This document shows, piece by piece, positions 34,546 through 43,800 of a stretch of 64,000 nucleotides of DNA (its first letter is position 1; each line of letters opens with the position of its first letter). The stretch spans positions 4,224,820 to 4,288,819 of the forward strand of contig NC_021017.1 in assembly GCF_000210075.1 (NCBI RefSeq). Direction: 5' to 3'. The notes under the pieces are model-generated. The model was given only the letters and a program-made list of their open reading frames with translations. It was not told where the DNA came from and did no database searches. The position numbers and the translations under genes are program-made. This DNA comes from Bacteroides xylanisolvens XB1A (GTDB taxonomy: Bacteria > Bacteroidota > Bacteroidia > Bacteroidales > Bacteroidaceae).

Positions 34546-36856
34546 TGTTGTATTTCTTCCTTTCTTCTTTTGCCAGCCGGATTATCTCCGAACCCTTATC
34601 CAGCACAGCTCTTACGGCATTGCCTATTGCTTTGTCGTCAGGTGTGCCATTGTGATGAATCAGTTTATAAAGTTCCCTCAACGGTCTGTCGGCACGGAGT
34701 ATCTCCCAAGAGCTGCGCAGGTGGTGTGTTAGGGCGTCCAGTTCCGGAAGGTCTTTCCGTTGTTCCGCATACCTGAGCGACTGCATTTCCTTTTCTGTTT
34801 CCGTTATCAATTTCTCCAGCATGACGGCTTCATTGCCGTAGGATAGCAGGGAGGTGAAACCCGGCTTTTCATTTTGTGCCGCATTCATGGCGCATTTATT
34901 TGAAATCTCCATCAGTTCAGATATGGAGAACGGCTTGAACAGGCATTCTGTGAATCCATGTTCTATAAGTTCCTCTTTGCCGCAACTGCCCGAAGCGGTT
35001 GTCACGATTACCGGGATATCCCTTGAATTGCCAACGTTGGAAGTGCGCAACAGTTCCAGCAACTCGAAACCGTTTATATCCGGCATATTCAGATCCGTCA
35101 GAAGAAGGCTGTATTCCTTTTTTCGTATCAGTTCCATCAGCTCCGCAGCATTGGTGCAGGTATCGCAGTGTATCCCTTCCTGTGCATACATTTCTTTCAG
35201 CATCAGGAGCAGCACTTCGTCATTGTCGATGGCAACCACATCGTGGAATGTATGGTTATGATGAACCTGTGTTTGATTTATCCGTTCCGGTAGTTCCTCG
35301 GCTGTCTGCATGGGGATTTCCACCGTGAAACGGCTACCTTTGCCTTTATCGCTCTCCAGACGGATTGTGCCGCCGAGCATTGTCACAATACGCTGAACAA
35401 TGGAAAGACCTAATCCGAAGCCATCCTTTGCGGCAGCGTTTGACAGACGTTCAAACGCCCCGAATACCCGTTGCTGTTCCTCTTCGGTCATACCTGTACC
35501 CGTATCTTCGACGATAAGTTTCAGCAGACCGTTATCATAATCTGCCCGCAAAGAAACACTGCCGTTCTCCGTGAACTTGATAGCGTTGGACAGCAGGTTG
35601 TTCCCGATTTGCAAGATGCGTTCCTTATCTGTACATACAAAGGCATCCTTGTGGCAATGTATTGTCAGAGTCAGTCCTTTGTTTATGGCGATTGGCATAA
35701 ACTCCGTTTCGAGCGTATGTGTGATTGCGGAAATCCTACATGCGGAGAAATTAGGCTGTTCCTTGCCGTTGTCCAGCCGGAAAAAATTCAGCAGGGTGTT
35801 CAGCATTTCACGCATGCGGTCAGAAGATTCCTGAATGTTTCGGATATACGTCCCGGTTTTATCCGTATTGCAGTCTTTCCGCATCAGTCCGGCATAACCC
35901 GTTATTGCCGTCAGTGGTGTACGTAATTCATGGGTAATGGTATGAACGGCTTTCTTGCGAGAGGCTATCAGTGCCTCGTTTCGCTTTGCCATTTGTTGCA
36001 GTCGCTCAATTAAATCTGCGGTTTCCTGTTTATATCGCTTGATGCGGTTGGCATTTCGGTGTATGATGATATATGATATGACCAGTAGCAGTATAACGAA
36101 CCCTGTCAAGCCCCCAATCTGAATGAACGACCGTTCCCGCATGGCTGTTATCTCGGCTTCCCGCTTTTGTAGGTCAGTTTGTACTTTCCCGTCTATTTGA
36201 ACAACCAGTCCTTGCAGTTGCCTGTTAAGTTCCGCATTTCGTGCGGCAAGGCTATCGGCATGAACCGATAAGCGACGGCTTTGCGCCTGTTGTTCGGTTC
36301 TCATATTCCGGTTAAAGGAACGGTGCATCGTGGTAGTCACAGTTGGTTTCGCTTCTTCCTTTTTGCCGAAGATGCCCAAGAATCCTTTTCGTTTAGGTTT
36401 CTTGGGTTGTTCTTGCACACTTTTCTGCGCGATTACGGGTACTTGACGGGGTATCTTATCGTTGATGGCTTGTTGCTGTTCAAGTATCTGCACGATTTGG
36501 CACATCTGCCGTTCCTTATCTTCGAGAAGATGGCGTACGCTGTCTATACGCTCTGCCGGATAGGTAGCTTTGAAACGGCAGAGCATACTGTCCATTGCCA
36601 TACGCTGTGCATGGTAATGTTCGATATCTTTATCGTTCCATTCCAGTATTGTTTCACCAAATAGAGAGAATTTTATCATTTGAATATTGATATTGTTTAT
36701 CTCTTTTCGGAACTCGTCTATTTTTTTATTGTCAAGTTCTAATGCTTCTATCTCCTGCCATTCATAGAAGCTATTATATGCTATACATCCGATAAGAACG
36801 GAGATAAGTATATACCCCAACCGTATTGTCTTATAGAAATTCCTGGATCGTTCCAT
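34538..36856 (-). CDS. rteA: RteA, hybrid sensor histidine kinase
   Basis: 772 residues: an N-terminal TM helix (~12-30), a coiled region, a second TM (~248-270), HisKA with phospho-acceptor HELRTPLTAITGY, HATPase with NNLLSNAIKFT and GFGLGLSIVQRI, a receiver domain with LLLTDLNMPDINGFELL, and a C-terminal HPt-like helix region (LDALTHHLRSSWE). Its ATG overlaps the tetQ stop (TAATG), so translation is coupled to tetQ. Cognate regulator: RteB. Confidence 0.95.
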   Translation of the reverse strand: MERSRNFYKTIRLGYILISVLIGCIAYNSFYEWQEIEALELDNKKIDEFRKEINNINIQMIKFSLFGETILEWNDKDIEHYHAQRMAMDSMLCRFKATYPAERIDSVRHLLEDKERQMCQIVQILEQQQAINDKIPRQVPVIAQKSVQEQPKKPKRKGFLGIFGKKEEAKPTVTTTMHRSFNRNMRTEQQAQSRRLSVHADSLAARNAELNRQLQGLVVQIDGKVQTDLQKREAEITAMRERSFIQIGGLTGFVILLLVISYIIIHRNANRIKRYKQETADLIERLQQMAKRNEALIASRKKAVHTITHELRTPLTAITGYAGLMRKDCNTDKTGTYIRNIQESSDRMREMLNTLLNFFRLDNGKEQPNFSACRISAITHTLETEFMPIAINKGLTLTIHCHKDAFVCTDKERILQIGNNLLSNAIKFTENGSVSLRADYDNGLLKLIVEDTGTGMTEEEQQRVFGAFERLSNAAAKDGFGLGLSIVQRIVTMLGGTIRLESDKGKGSRFTVEIPMQTAEELPERINQTQVHHNHTFHDVVAIDNDEVLLLMLKEMYAQEGIHCDTCTNAAELMELIRKKEYSLLLTDLNMPDINGFELLELLRTSNVGNSRDIPVIVTTASGSCGKEELIEHGFTECLFKPFSISELMEISNKCAMNAAQNEKPGFTSLLSYGNEAVMLEKLITETEKEMQSLRYAEQRKDLPELDALTHHLRSSWEILRADRPLRELYKLIHHNGTPDDKAIGNAVRAVLDKGSEIIRLAKEERKKYNNG

Positions 36857-38781
36857 TATTTTGATGATACTGATTTTTCAAACATGAATAAAAGTTTATC
36901 CTTTTCTTCCATACGGGTATTATCAGAATAACCGCCTTTTGTTATTTGATACCCACACGGCTTAACCATAAAAGTGCCTAAGCCTTTAGTGTATGAACTT
37001 ACTTCTGAGGCATAGTCTTTACTTGTATTTAATGGAACTTTCCCTTCAATAAGACACCACTCATTATTACAACTGATACCTTTAATCTCAGACATCATTT
37101 TTTGCAGATCTGTAATAGCTTTGGAACTTGCTACTTGTGGTATCTGTAACTCAAAATAGAGCATCGGTTCGAGAATATCCACTCCTGATTGTTGCAAAGC
37201 CAACCTGAAGACATAAGGAGAAAATTGTCTAAAATCGGCAGGGGTACTTATCGGACTATAATAAAGGGCATAAGTAAAGGTTACTTTCAAATCCGTCACT
37301 TCCCATCCATGCAATCCCGATTGGCAAGACATACGGATTCCTTCAAAAACGGCATTTTGAAAAGAATGGTTCAGATAACCAAAGGAGATTTCACTTTCGA
37401 TTTGCAACCCTGACCCTATCGGTAAAGGTTCAAGAGTCAGTCCTATGGAGGCCCAGTAAGGGTTGGGAGGGACTTCGATATGGATAATCTTATTCACCTT
37501 CTTTTTAGGTCGTTCTTTGTAGATAGTCTTGATTTCATCAAAATGGGGCTTTACGGAGAATCGTTCTTCCAGCAATGTTTGTATGATTTCTTTTTGGGTT
37601 AAACCATATAACGAGATTTCCAATTCATCACTATATGAATTTATGGAAAAGGACAGAGACGGGTCTTCAATAAACAATACATTTAGAGCGGATATCAACT
37701 TGCTTCTCTCTTCGGGCTTGTCTGGTCGGACAGAAGATTTGAGGGCGGGATGCTGATGAGATAATCCTTGAATCAGACAAGGTTTAACACCTAAATAATC
37801 TCCGATTCTTAATTCTTCTATATCTTCTATAATTGCGATATCATTAGCAACCACTTCATCAACATTTATCTCTTTGCCCTGATAAATGGTTTTTAGATTT
37901 TTAATCTTGATGAATTTTTCAGAATCATTGACTTTTATAACGGTTCGAAGTCTCAGCCTTCCGTCAATAATTTTTAGAAAACTTCTTTTATGCCCTTTGG
38001 GGTCATGTTCTATTTTATAAAGATAAGCTGAAAGTCTATTGGGGACTGATGCCGGAGGAAATATAAAAGAAATGATGGCGTCTAACAACTCATTGATGCC
38101 AATATTGCACATTGCTGATCCATGCAAGACCGGATAGGCTTTGGCTTTTGCCACAAGAGCGATTATCGCATTCCAATAATCTGCCGGTAAGATTTCTTTA
38201 TCCGCCAAATATAGTTCTAATATATCGTCGTCATGGTTGCATACAAATTCTTTGTGTTCTGCCCTTATATCTGTTGGGGTGCAAATCGGGTAAACGACTC
38301 CATCGACAACCGTTTGCATAAACAAGACGTCTTGCGACAGATTTGTTTTTATGTCCAGATATAAACGCTCAAGATTTACGCCGGCACGATCAATCTTATT
38401 GATAAATATAATTGTCGGGATTTGCAGTTTTTGCAAAGTCTTGAACAGCAACTTTGTTTGTGCTTGTATGCCTTCCTTTGCCGATAATATGAGGACTGCA
38501 CCATCAAGCATTTTGAATGTCCGCTCCACCTCTGCAATAAAATCCATGTGTCCCGGAGTGTCAATGATATTGCATTTCACACCATTCCAAACAATAGATG
38601 TCGTAGAAGCCCGAATAGTAATTCCTCTACGTTTTTCTATATCCATAGAGTCTGTTATGGTGTCACCTTTATCAACACTGCCGCGCTTTTCCGTTGCTCC
38701 GCAGGCAAATAGCAGATTTTCGGTTACGGAAGTTTTTCCTGCATCAATGTGAGCAAGAATTCCTAAATTTATAATGTTCAT
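36856..38781 (-). CDS. tetQ: Tet(Q) ribosomal protection protein
   Basis: 641 residues from ATG 38781 ([34 protein letters not shown]). EF-G-like GTPase motifs [16 protein letters not shown] and NKID. The full length equals Tet(Q). It frees tetracycline-bound ribosomes and is the first gene of tetQ-rteA-rteB. By memory of Tet(Q) it carries scattered substitutions; I cannot compute the percentage. A TTG at 38793 in frame is less likely than ATG 38781. Confidence 0.97.
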   Translation of the reverse strand: MNIINLGILAHIDAGKTSVTENLLFACGATEKRGSVDKGDTITDSMDIEKRRGITIRASTTSIVWNGVKCNIIDTPGHMDFIAEVERTFKMLDGAVLILSAKEGIQAQTKLLFKTLQKLQIPTIIFINKIDRAGVNLERLYLDIKTNLSQDVLFMQTVVDGVVYPICTPTDIRAEHKEFVCNHDDDILELYLADKEILPADYWNAIIALVAKAKAYPVLHGSAMCNIGINELLDAIISFIFPPASVPNRLSAYLYKIEHDPKGHKRSFLKIIDGRLRLRTVIKVNDSEKFIKIKNLKTIYQGKEINVDEVVANDIAIIEDIEELRIGDYLGVKPCLIQGLSHQHPALKSSVRPDKPEERSKLISALNVLFIEDPSLSFSINSYSDELEISLYGLTQKEIIQTLLEERFSVKPHFDEIKTIYKERPKKKVNKIIHIEVPPNPYWASIGLTLEPLPIGSGLQIESEISFGYLNHSFQNAVFEGIRMSCQSGLHGWEVTDLKVTFTYALYYSPISTPADFRQFSPYVFRLALQQSGVDILEPMLYFELQIPQVASSKAITDLQKMMSEIKGISCNNEWCLIEGKVPLNTSKDYASEVSSYTKGLGTFMVKPCGYQITKGGYSDNTRMEEKDKLLFMFEKSVSSK

Positions 38782-38948
38782 TTGATTAAGCAATAATATA
38801 CTACAATAGATGCATTGCCGAAACGCACCTTTTAATACCTCCTCGTAGCATGTAGAAAACTACAGGATTCTTAACTCGTATTAATATGTATATTATTACT
38901 GCCGCATAATTGAACGCAAATTTACGAAAAAAAAGTTCCCTGACAAAA
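38782..38948 (-). promoter_or_regulatory. tetQ promoter and attenuator leader with short leader peptides
   Basis: -7 box TAAATTTG (38917-38924, minus) with a TTTTG -33 element near 38944-38948. The leader holds a three-codon ORF, ATG CGG CAG TAA (38896-38907, MRQ), and a 16-codon [19 protein letters not shown]. CTnDOT is known to control this operon by translational attenuation that depends on a three-residue leader peptide; this layout matches. Confidence 0.8.
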
Positions 38949-39037
38949 GCACAAAGAACTTTTTTAATCTATACGTATTTTTATTTGGTATTATTAATTT
39001 GTTATTTGATGATGAGGGCTATTCATATAAATGTAGG

Positions 39038-39895
39038 TTAAATTTTTCTGACCATTTCAAACTGTTGTCCTTTTGGGGTAAGTCCTAATGATGACAAGAA
39101 ACCAGTGACTGATTCACAATCGCAATCAACATTAGTAAATTTGAGTACATCGCTTTGAAAATGACTGACAGCACTTTTAAGCAAAGACTTGCCTATTCCT
39201 TTACGCCGGTAATCTTTTGCAACTGCGAGGGATGAAATATCGCCAGATGCCGGTTCAAAGATAACAAATCCGACAAGTTCTTCTCTTTCATAAGCTCCCA
39301 ATATGTCCAAATTGTCGATTCCGCGTTCCAGTGAAGCCCTGTCATTTTGCCATGAAGGATGAAAATCGAACCAGGCCGTTTGGTTAAGGCAGTTTTTTAA
39401 ATCCGATGGGAGTATGCGACATGCGGTATGGTTTACTTGCAATACAGGAACAATATCGCTCAGTTTGGCAGAGTAGTAGTTGAAATTTCTCTGTGTTTCA
39501 AAGCCTAATTTGCGATATATTTTTATTGCTTTGTGATTGTGTTGCAAAACTTCCAGTACATATTGCCGAACTCCTTGTTGACATATCAATTCGAGGCTGA
39601 AAGTGAATATTTTTTGGGTTAGGTGTAATCCCCGGAATGAAGGTACGGTTCCCGTCCCTGTGTCATAGGCAGTCAAGATGTTGTTGTACATGCCTGTTCC
39701 GTTAAGCACAAAAGAAATCAGCCGTCCTTCGAAAAATACTCCGAAAGATAGTTGTGGATTGTATCCTCGTCGGTCGAGCATGCGTCGCAATTCATCCGCA
39801 TTCAAAGAGAAATCATAATCTTTGAATGCAGATGAGAATGCCGCATACAAATCTTTGAAAGAAACGGACTCTAAAGAATGAATGATGATTCCCAT
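39038..39895 (-). CDS. GNAT-family N-acetyltransferase (two domains)
   Basis: 285 residues. The second GNAT domain is clear: SSLAVAKDYRRKGIGKSLLKSAVSHF (acetyl-CoA binding motif A, ~205-230). The N-terminal half also resembles a GNAT fold (GLHLTQKIFTFSLELICQQGVRQYVLEVLQHNHKAIKIYRKLGFE). Substrate unknown. Twelve bases upstream lies a SnoaL-like gene in the same direction, so they form a small cargo operon beside tetQ. Confidence 0.82.
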   Translation of the reverse strand: MGIIIHSLESVSFKDLYAAFSSAFKDYDFSLNADELRRMLDRRGYNPQLSFGVFFEGRLISFVLNGTGMYNNILTAYDTGTGTVPSFRGLHLTQKIFTFSLELICQQGVRQYVLEVLQHNHKAIKIYRKLGFETQRNFNYYSAKLSDIVPVLQVNHTACRILPSDLKNCLNQTAWFDFHPSWQNDRASLERGIDNLDILGAYEREELVGFVIFEPASGDISSLAVAKDYRRKGIGKSLLKSAVSHFQSDVLKFTNVDCDCESVTGFLSSLGLTPKGQQFEMVRKI

Positions 39896-39906
39896 ATCGG
39901 ACGGTG

Positions 39907-40284
39907 TTATGTGTTTGGATTTTCATCACTATTCTCTACGGGTAAACCGTGCTGTTTGAGAAAGCTGAGCTTATCCCAATAACCTCTTTGGAAAACTATT
40001 TTATCGTTTTGCACATGAAAGAATCCGCATCCTCGCAACCCGAGCGGATCTTTCCATTCCATGATAGCCCATTCTCCATCCTCGAATATATGCTCAACAA
40101 TACAAACCATTTTTGAGGTTGCAAATTCATTTACAAACATTTCATGGATAGCTGTTTTTCCTATAACTGGGGTGTTTGCGACTTGATGGTTTATGGCATC
40201 CTGAGCGTATAAGTTTGCCAAAGCGACTGCATCGGCGGCGTTGAAGCAGTCAATCCATTTTTGTAGTATCTCTTTTGGCGTCAT
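39907..40284 (-). CDS. SnoaL/NTF2-like protein
   Basis: 125 residues: MTPKEILQKWIDCFNAADAVALANLYAQDAINHQVANTPVIGKTAIHEMF is the typical start of nuclear-transport-factor-2/SnoaL-like proteins (ketosteroid-isomerase fold), and GCGFFHVQNDKIVFQRGYWDKLSFLK is the C-terminal strand pair. Small-molecule isomerase/hydrolase or scaffold role unknown. Transcribed ahead of the GNAT gene. Confidence 0.75.
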   Translation of the reverse strand: MTPKEILQKWIDCFNAADAVALANLYAQDAINHQVANTPVIGKTAIHEMFVNEFATSKMVCIVEHIFEDGEWAIMEWKDPLGLRGCGFFHVQNDKIVFQRGYWDKLSFLKQHGLPVENSDENPNT

Positions 40285-40463
40285 ATTTTTCGTATCTTTT
40301 ATTCTTTAATATTTAATTGTTGCTTTTTCCTCTATAAGTTAGAATTAGACATTTTTTCTAATTCCTTTTGGAAGGATCATCAAAAACAAAATTAGTATTT
40401 TTTTCTGTTTTACTGATGATTCTGTAGAAATATTCTCGTTCATATTATTGTGTCATAAGGAAT

Positions 40464-40682
40464 GTGTCAAATAAAGCGGTTTCCACATTACAGCTTTATG
40501 GTAAAATGAGTTTAACCAACTACATAACGCAATCTGTTGTCGGTGCTGTTATCTATTTCCCATTCGTATTCTATTTAGCCCCTTATTGTGGGTATGCAGC
40601 AAGTTATCTTATCGAATTCATTCTCTTTGGGAGTCAAATATGGTTGTGCAAATGGTGGCTGACAAAACATAAACAAGGTTAG
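40464..40682 (+). pseudogene. DUF418 membrane protein, C-terminal fragment
   Basis: 72 codons from GTG 40464. LYGKMSLTNYITQSVVGAVIYFPF... WLCKWWLTKHKQG matches only the C-terminal end of DUF418 proteins (normally about 400 residues with ~10 TM helices). The GTG start is a track artefact of truncation, so this is a remnant, probably left by a deletion at the element's cargo site. Confidence 0.65.
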
Positions 40683-40738
40683 TTGGAATGTTTTTGGTAT
40701 AATGTTTATAAACATAAATCAAGAAAGAGCAAATAAAT

Positions 40739-40845
40739 TTAATAGAGGCTGCCCAAAAAGAAAGAAAGTCTTGCAATCACTCTCCTACAGATACTTGCAG
40801 AGGGGATATGATTTACTTTTAGACCTTTTGGATAGCCCCTATTAA
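40739..40845. repeat. MITE-like element or IS remnant (107 bp)
   Basis: Terminal inverted repeats about 21 bp with four mismatches: TTAATAGAGGCTGCCCAAAA (from 40739) and, reversed from 40845, TTAATAGGGGCTATCCAAAA. The ends start with TTAA, a possible target duplication. No coding capacity. Confidence 0.5.
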
Positions 40846-40868
40846 TATTTTATATAAAATTCCTAATT

Positions 40869-43800
40869 TTAAATTTTTATCCCTTTCGATCGGTTTTTAT
40901 TCTTTAACTGAAAACCCGGTCGTCCGATGATGACATGGTCGCCAATGATGTTGCCCGTTGGATTTCGCTCATTCACCGGGCTGCGTATCTGCGGTGCATC
41001 ATCAGTTTGTTGTGGCGATATGCTCCGTACACCTTCCGAAACAGGCTTGACCTCCTGTCCATCCTTTTCTTTTTCGTCGGCTTCCTGCGTAGGCGGCGCA
41101 AGTTCCAGCTGTATCTTTCGGTCAAGTGCGGCAAGTTCGGACTTAAGCTGTTTCAGTTCGTCCTCCTTTTTCCATACCTTGCCCGCTATCTCCTGCAACT
41201 GCGGAACTTCCTTTTCCAGCACCTCGTTCTTTCCCTTGTACTGGTCGATTATGGACGGAATCCGCTCCAATGCGTTCAGGAAATTACGTGCGGCGGCTAC
41301 CGAATCAGCCATCGCCAGATGCCCGTTGTTGTAGGTGTACTTGTAGTTTCCCTCCACCACGAAGCGGTTATCGGTAAACTCCAGCCCCTCTTTGAGTATC
41401 CTCTCGCTTACCACCTTTATCGGAAAGCCGTAAAGTTCCCCGACAGGCTTGTACAGCCCGCCCGTAGTGGCGTTCTTGGCTATCTCCTGCAAACGCTTTC
41501 CGATAACCTTTTCATCGGTAGAATCCACGCCGTCCACCTTGACCGCATTCAGGCGGTTGCCCTCCTTGTCCGTCTGCACAACGGAAAGAAAGCGGTTCCA
41601 ATCTTCCGTCATGGCTTCGATGACAGCCGTGTTGTTACGCAGTTCCCCCGTCTTGGCTTCCAGCTTGAACTCCGAATCGCGCTTGCCCTTGTTGAACGAC
41701 TTGCGTTCCCCTTCAAGCGATGCGATACGCTTCTCCAGTTTCGCCTTGTCCAAAAGGTCGGTATTGCCGGAGAGCAACGCCATGTACTCCGAGAAATTCA
41801 TGCCCGATTTCTCGTCCATCGCCCCCTCGTCGATGGTACGCGCGCCCATCGCCCCGCTTTTAAGCTGCGAGATGAACGTCTGCTTGCAGTGCAGCAGGTT
41901 GAACTTGTAGCTGTCCAGCGACTTTTCCACCGCGTAGATGATGACATCCACATTGTTCCCGGCAAAATGCTTGGCAATCTCGTTGCCTGCCCTGACTCCC
42001 CGTCCGTCACGCTGTTGCAGGTCGGACGGTCGCCAAGGCGTATCCAAATGATGGATGGCGACACACCTTTTTTGCGCATTCACGCCCGTTCCGAGCATGG
42101 AGGTGGAACCGAACAGCACGCGCACCGTTCCGGCGTTCATGGCGTCTATCACCGCCTTGCGCGCCTTGTCGGTCTTGCACTCCTGAATGAAGCGCACCTC
42201 GCTTGCCGGTATGCCGTAGTCCTCCGTCAGCTTCCGCTTTATCTCACTGTACACGTTCCACCCGTCGCCCGGCTGGTACGTCCCCAGATCCGAGAACACG
42301 AACTGCGTGCCTTTCTGCGCGTCGTATTTATGGTAATACTCCGCAATCGTCTTGGCACAGTGGGAAGCCTTGTTGTCGGGGTGGTCTTCGTAGTTCGGGT
42401 CTATCATGCGCATATCGAGAGCCATCTTCCGTGCGTAATCGGTGGCGATCAGCATCTTTGCCTTCTCTTCCGTTTCCGACAGGGGCGGTCTACCGAGCAG
42501 CGTGGCGTCGCCCGTCTTGGCGAACTGCATCAGTTTTTGAATGAAGTCCTCCTGCTCCGGCGTGGGCGGTATATGGTGCAGTATCTCGTTCTTGTGCGGA
42601 CGATCCACACCCACATCCTCTGCCGTGCGGTAGTCGGTTATCTCGTTGTAGAAGGCGGCAAGCTCCGGCACTTTGATGAAGTAGCGGAAACGCTCCTTCT
42701 GCACCACGTTGTTCGTCACGTTGAACTCGAAATCGGTCGTCTTCTTGGCGAAGATAGCCGCCCATGCGTCAAAGCACCGGATATCCTGCCGTTCCAGTTC
42801 CTTCGGGCGCAGGTACTTGAAGAGCAGGTACAGTTCCGTCAGCGAGTTGCTGATGGTCGTGCCGGATAGGAACGTCGCCCCCAAGTCCTTACCCGTGCGC
42901 TCTTGTATGGTGCGGATGGCAAAAAGCATATTCAGGGCTTTCTGGCTTCCTTCCGAGTTGCCCAAACCAGCCACACGGTCATGCCGCGTGTTGAAAGTCA
43001 AGTTCTTAAATTGATGCGATTCGTCAATAAAAATATGGTCGATGCCCATCTGCTTGAAGTCCACCACGTCGTCCGTGCGCGACTTGATGGCGTGTTCCAC
43101 CTTCTCCAGCTTCGCTTCAAGGTTGTGCTTGCGCTTTTCCAGACCTTTCAGCATCGCCCTCGATACGTTCTTGCCCTGCTGCCGCAAGACTTCGAGGTTT
43201 TCCTCCACCGTGTCAAGCTCCGCTTGCAGGATGCGCTGCTGCAACTCCGGCGACTGCGGAATCTTGCCGAACTGGTCGTGCGACATGATGACGCAATCAT
43301 AGTCGTTGTTCTTGATGTTGTTGAAGAAACGCACGCGGTTGGCGGTCGAAAAGTCCTTCTCCGAGGCATAGAGAATCCGCGCGTTCGGGTATGCCGCCTG
43401 ATAGGTGGCGGCAATCTCCGCGACATTGGCTTTCAGCCCGATAATCATCGGTTTGTGCGCCAAGTTCAGACGCTTCATCTCATGCGCTGCAATGCACATT
43501 ATCAGCGTCTTGCCTGTACCGACTTCGTGGTCGCAGATGCCACCGCCGTTCTGTTTGAGCATCCAGACGCAATCCATCTGCGACGGATAGACGCTCTTGA
43601 TACCCCTGCTTGCCAGCCCTTTGAGGTTGAGGTCCGGAAAGGTCTGGTGTGAGCCGTCATATTTCGGGCGCACGAAACAGTTGAACTTGCGGTTGTACAT
43701 CGTCGTCAGCCGTTCCTTGAACTGCGGCGACTGCTCTTCCAGCCATTCCGAGAACCCGTTACGGATTTCGTCAATCTTGGCGTTGGCGAGCTGTATGCCC

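Noticed and set aside
36856..40700. Presence of erm or other macrolide resistance gene
   Set aside because: No methyltransferase of the Erm type is seen; only tetQ is a recognised resistance gene.
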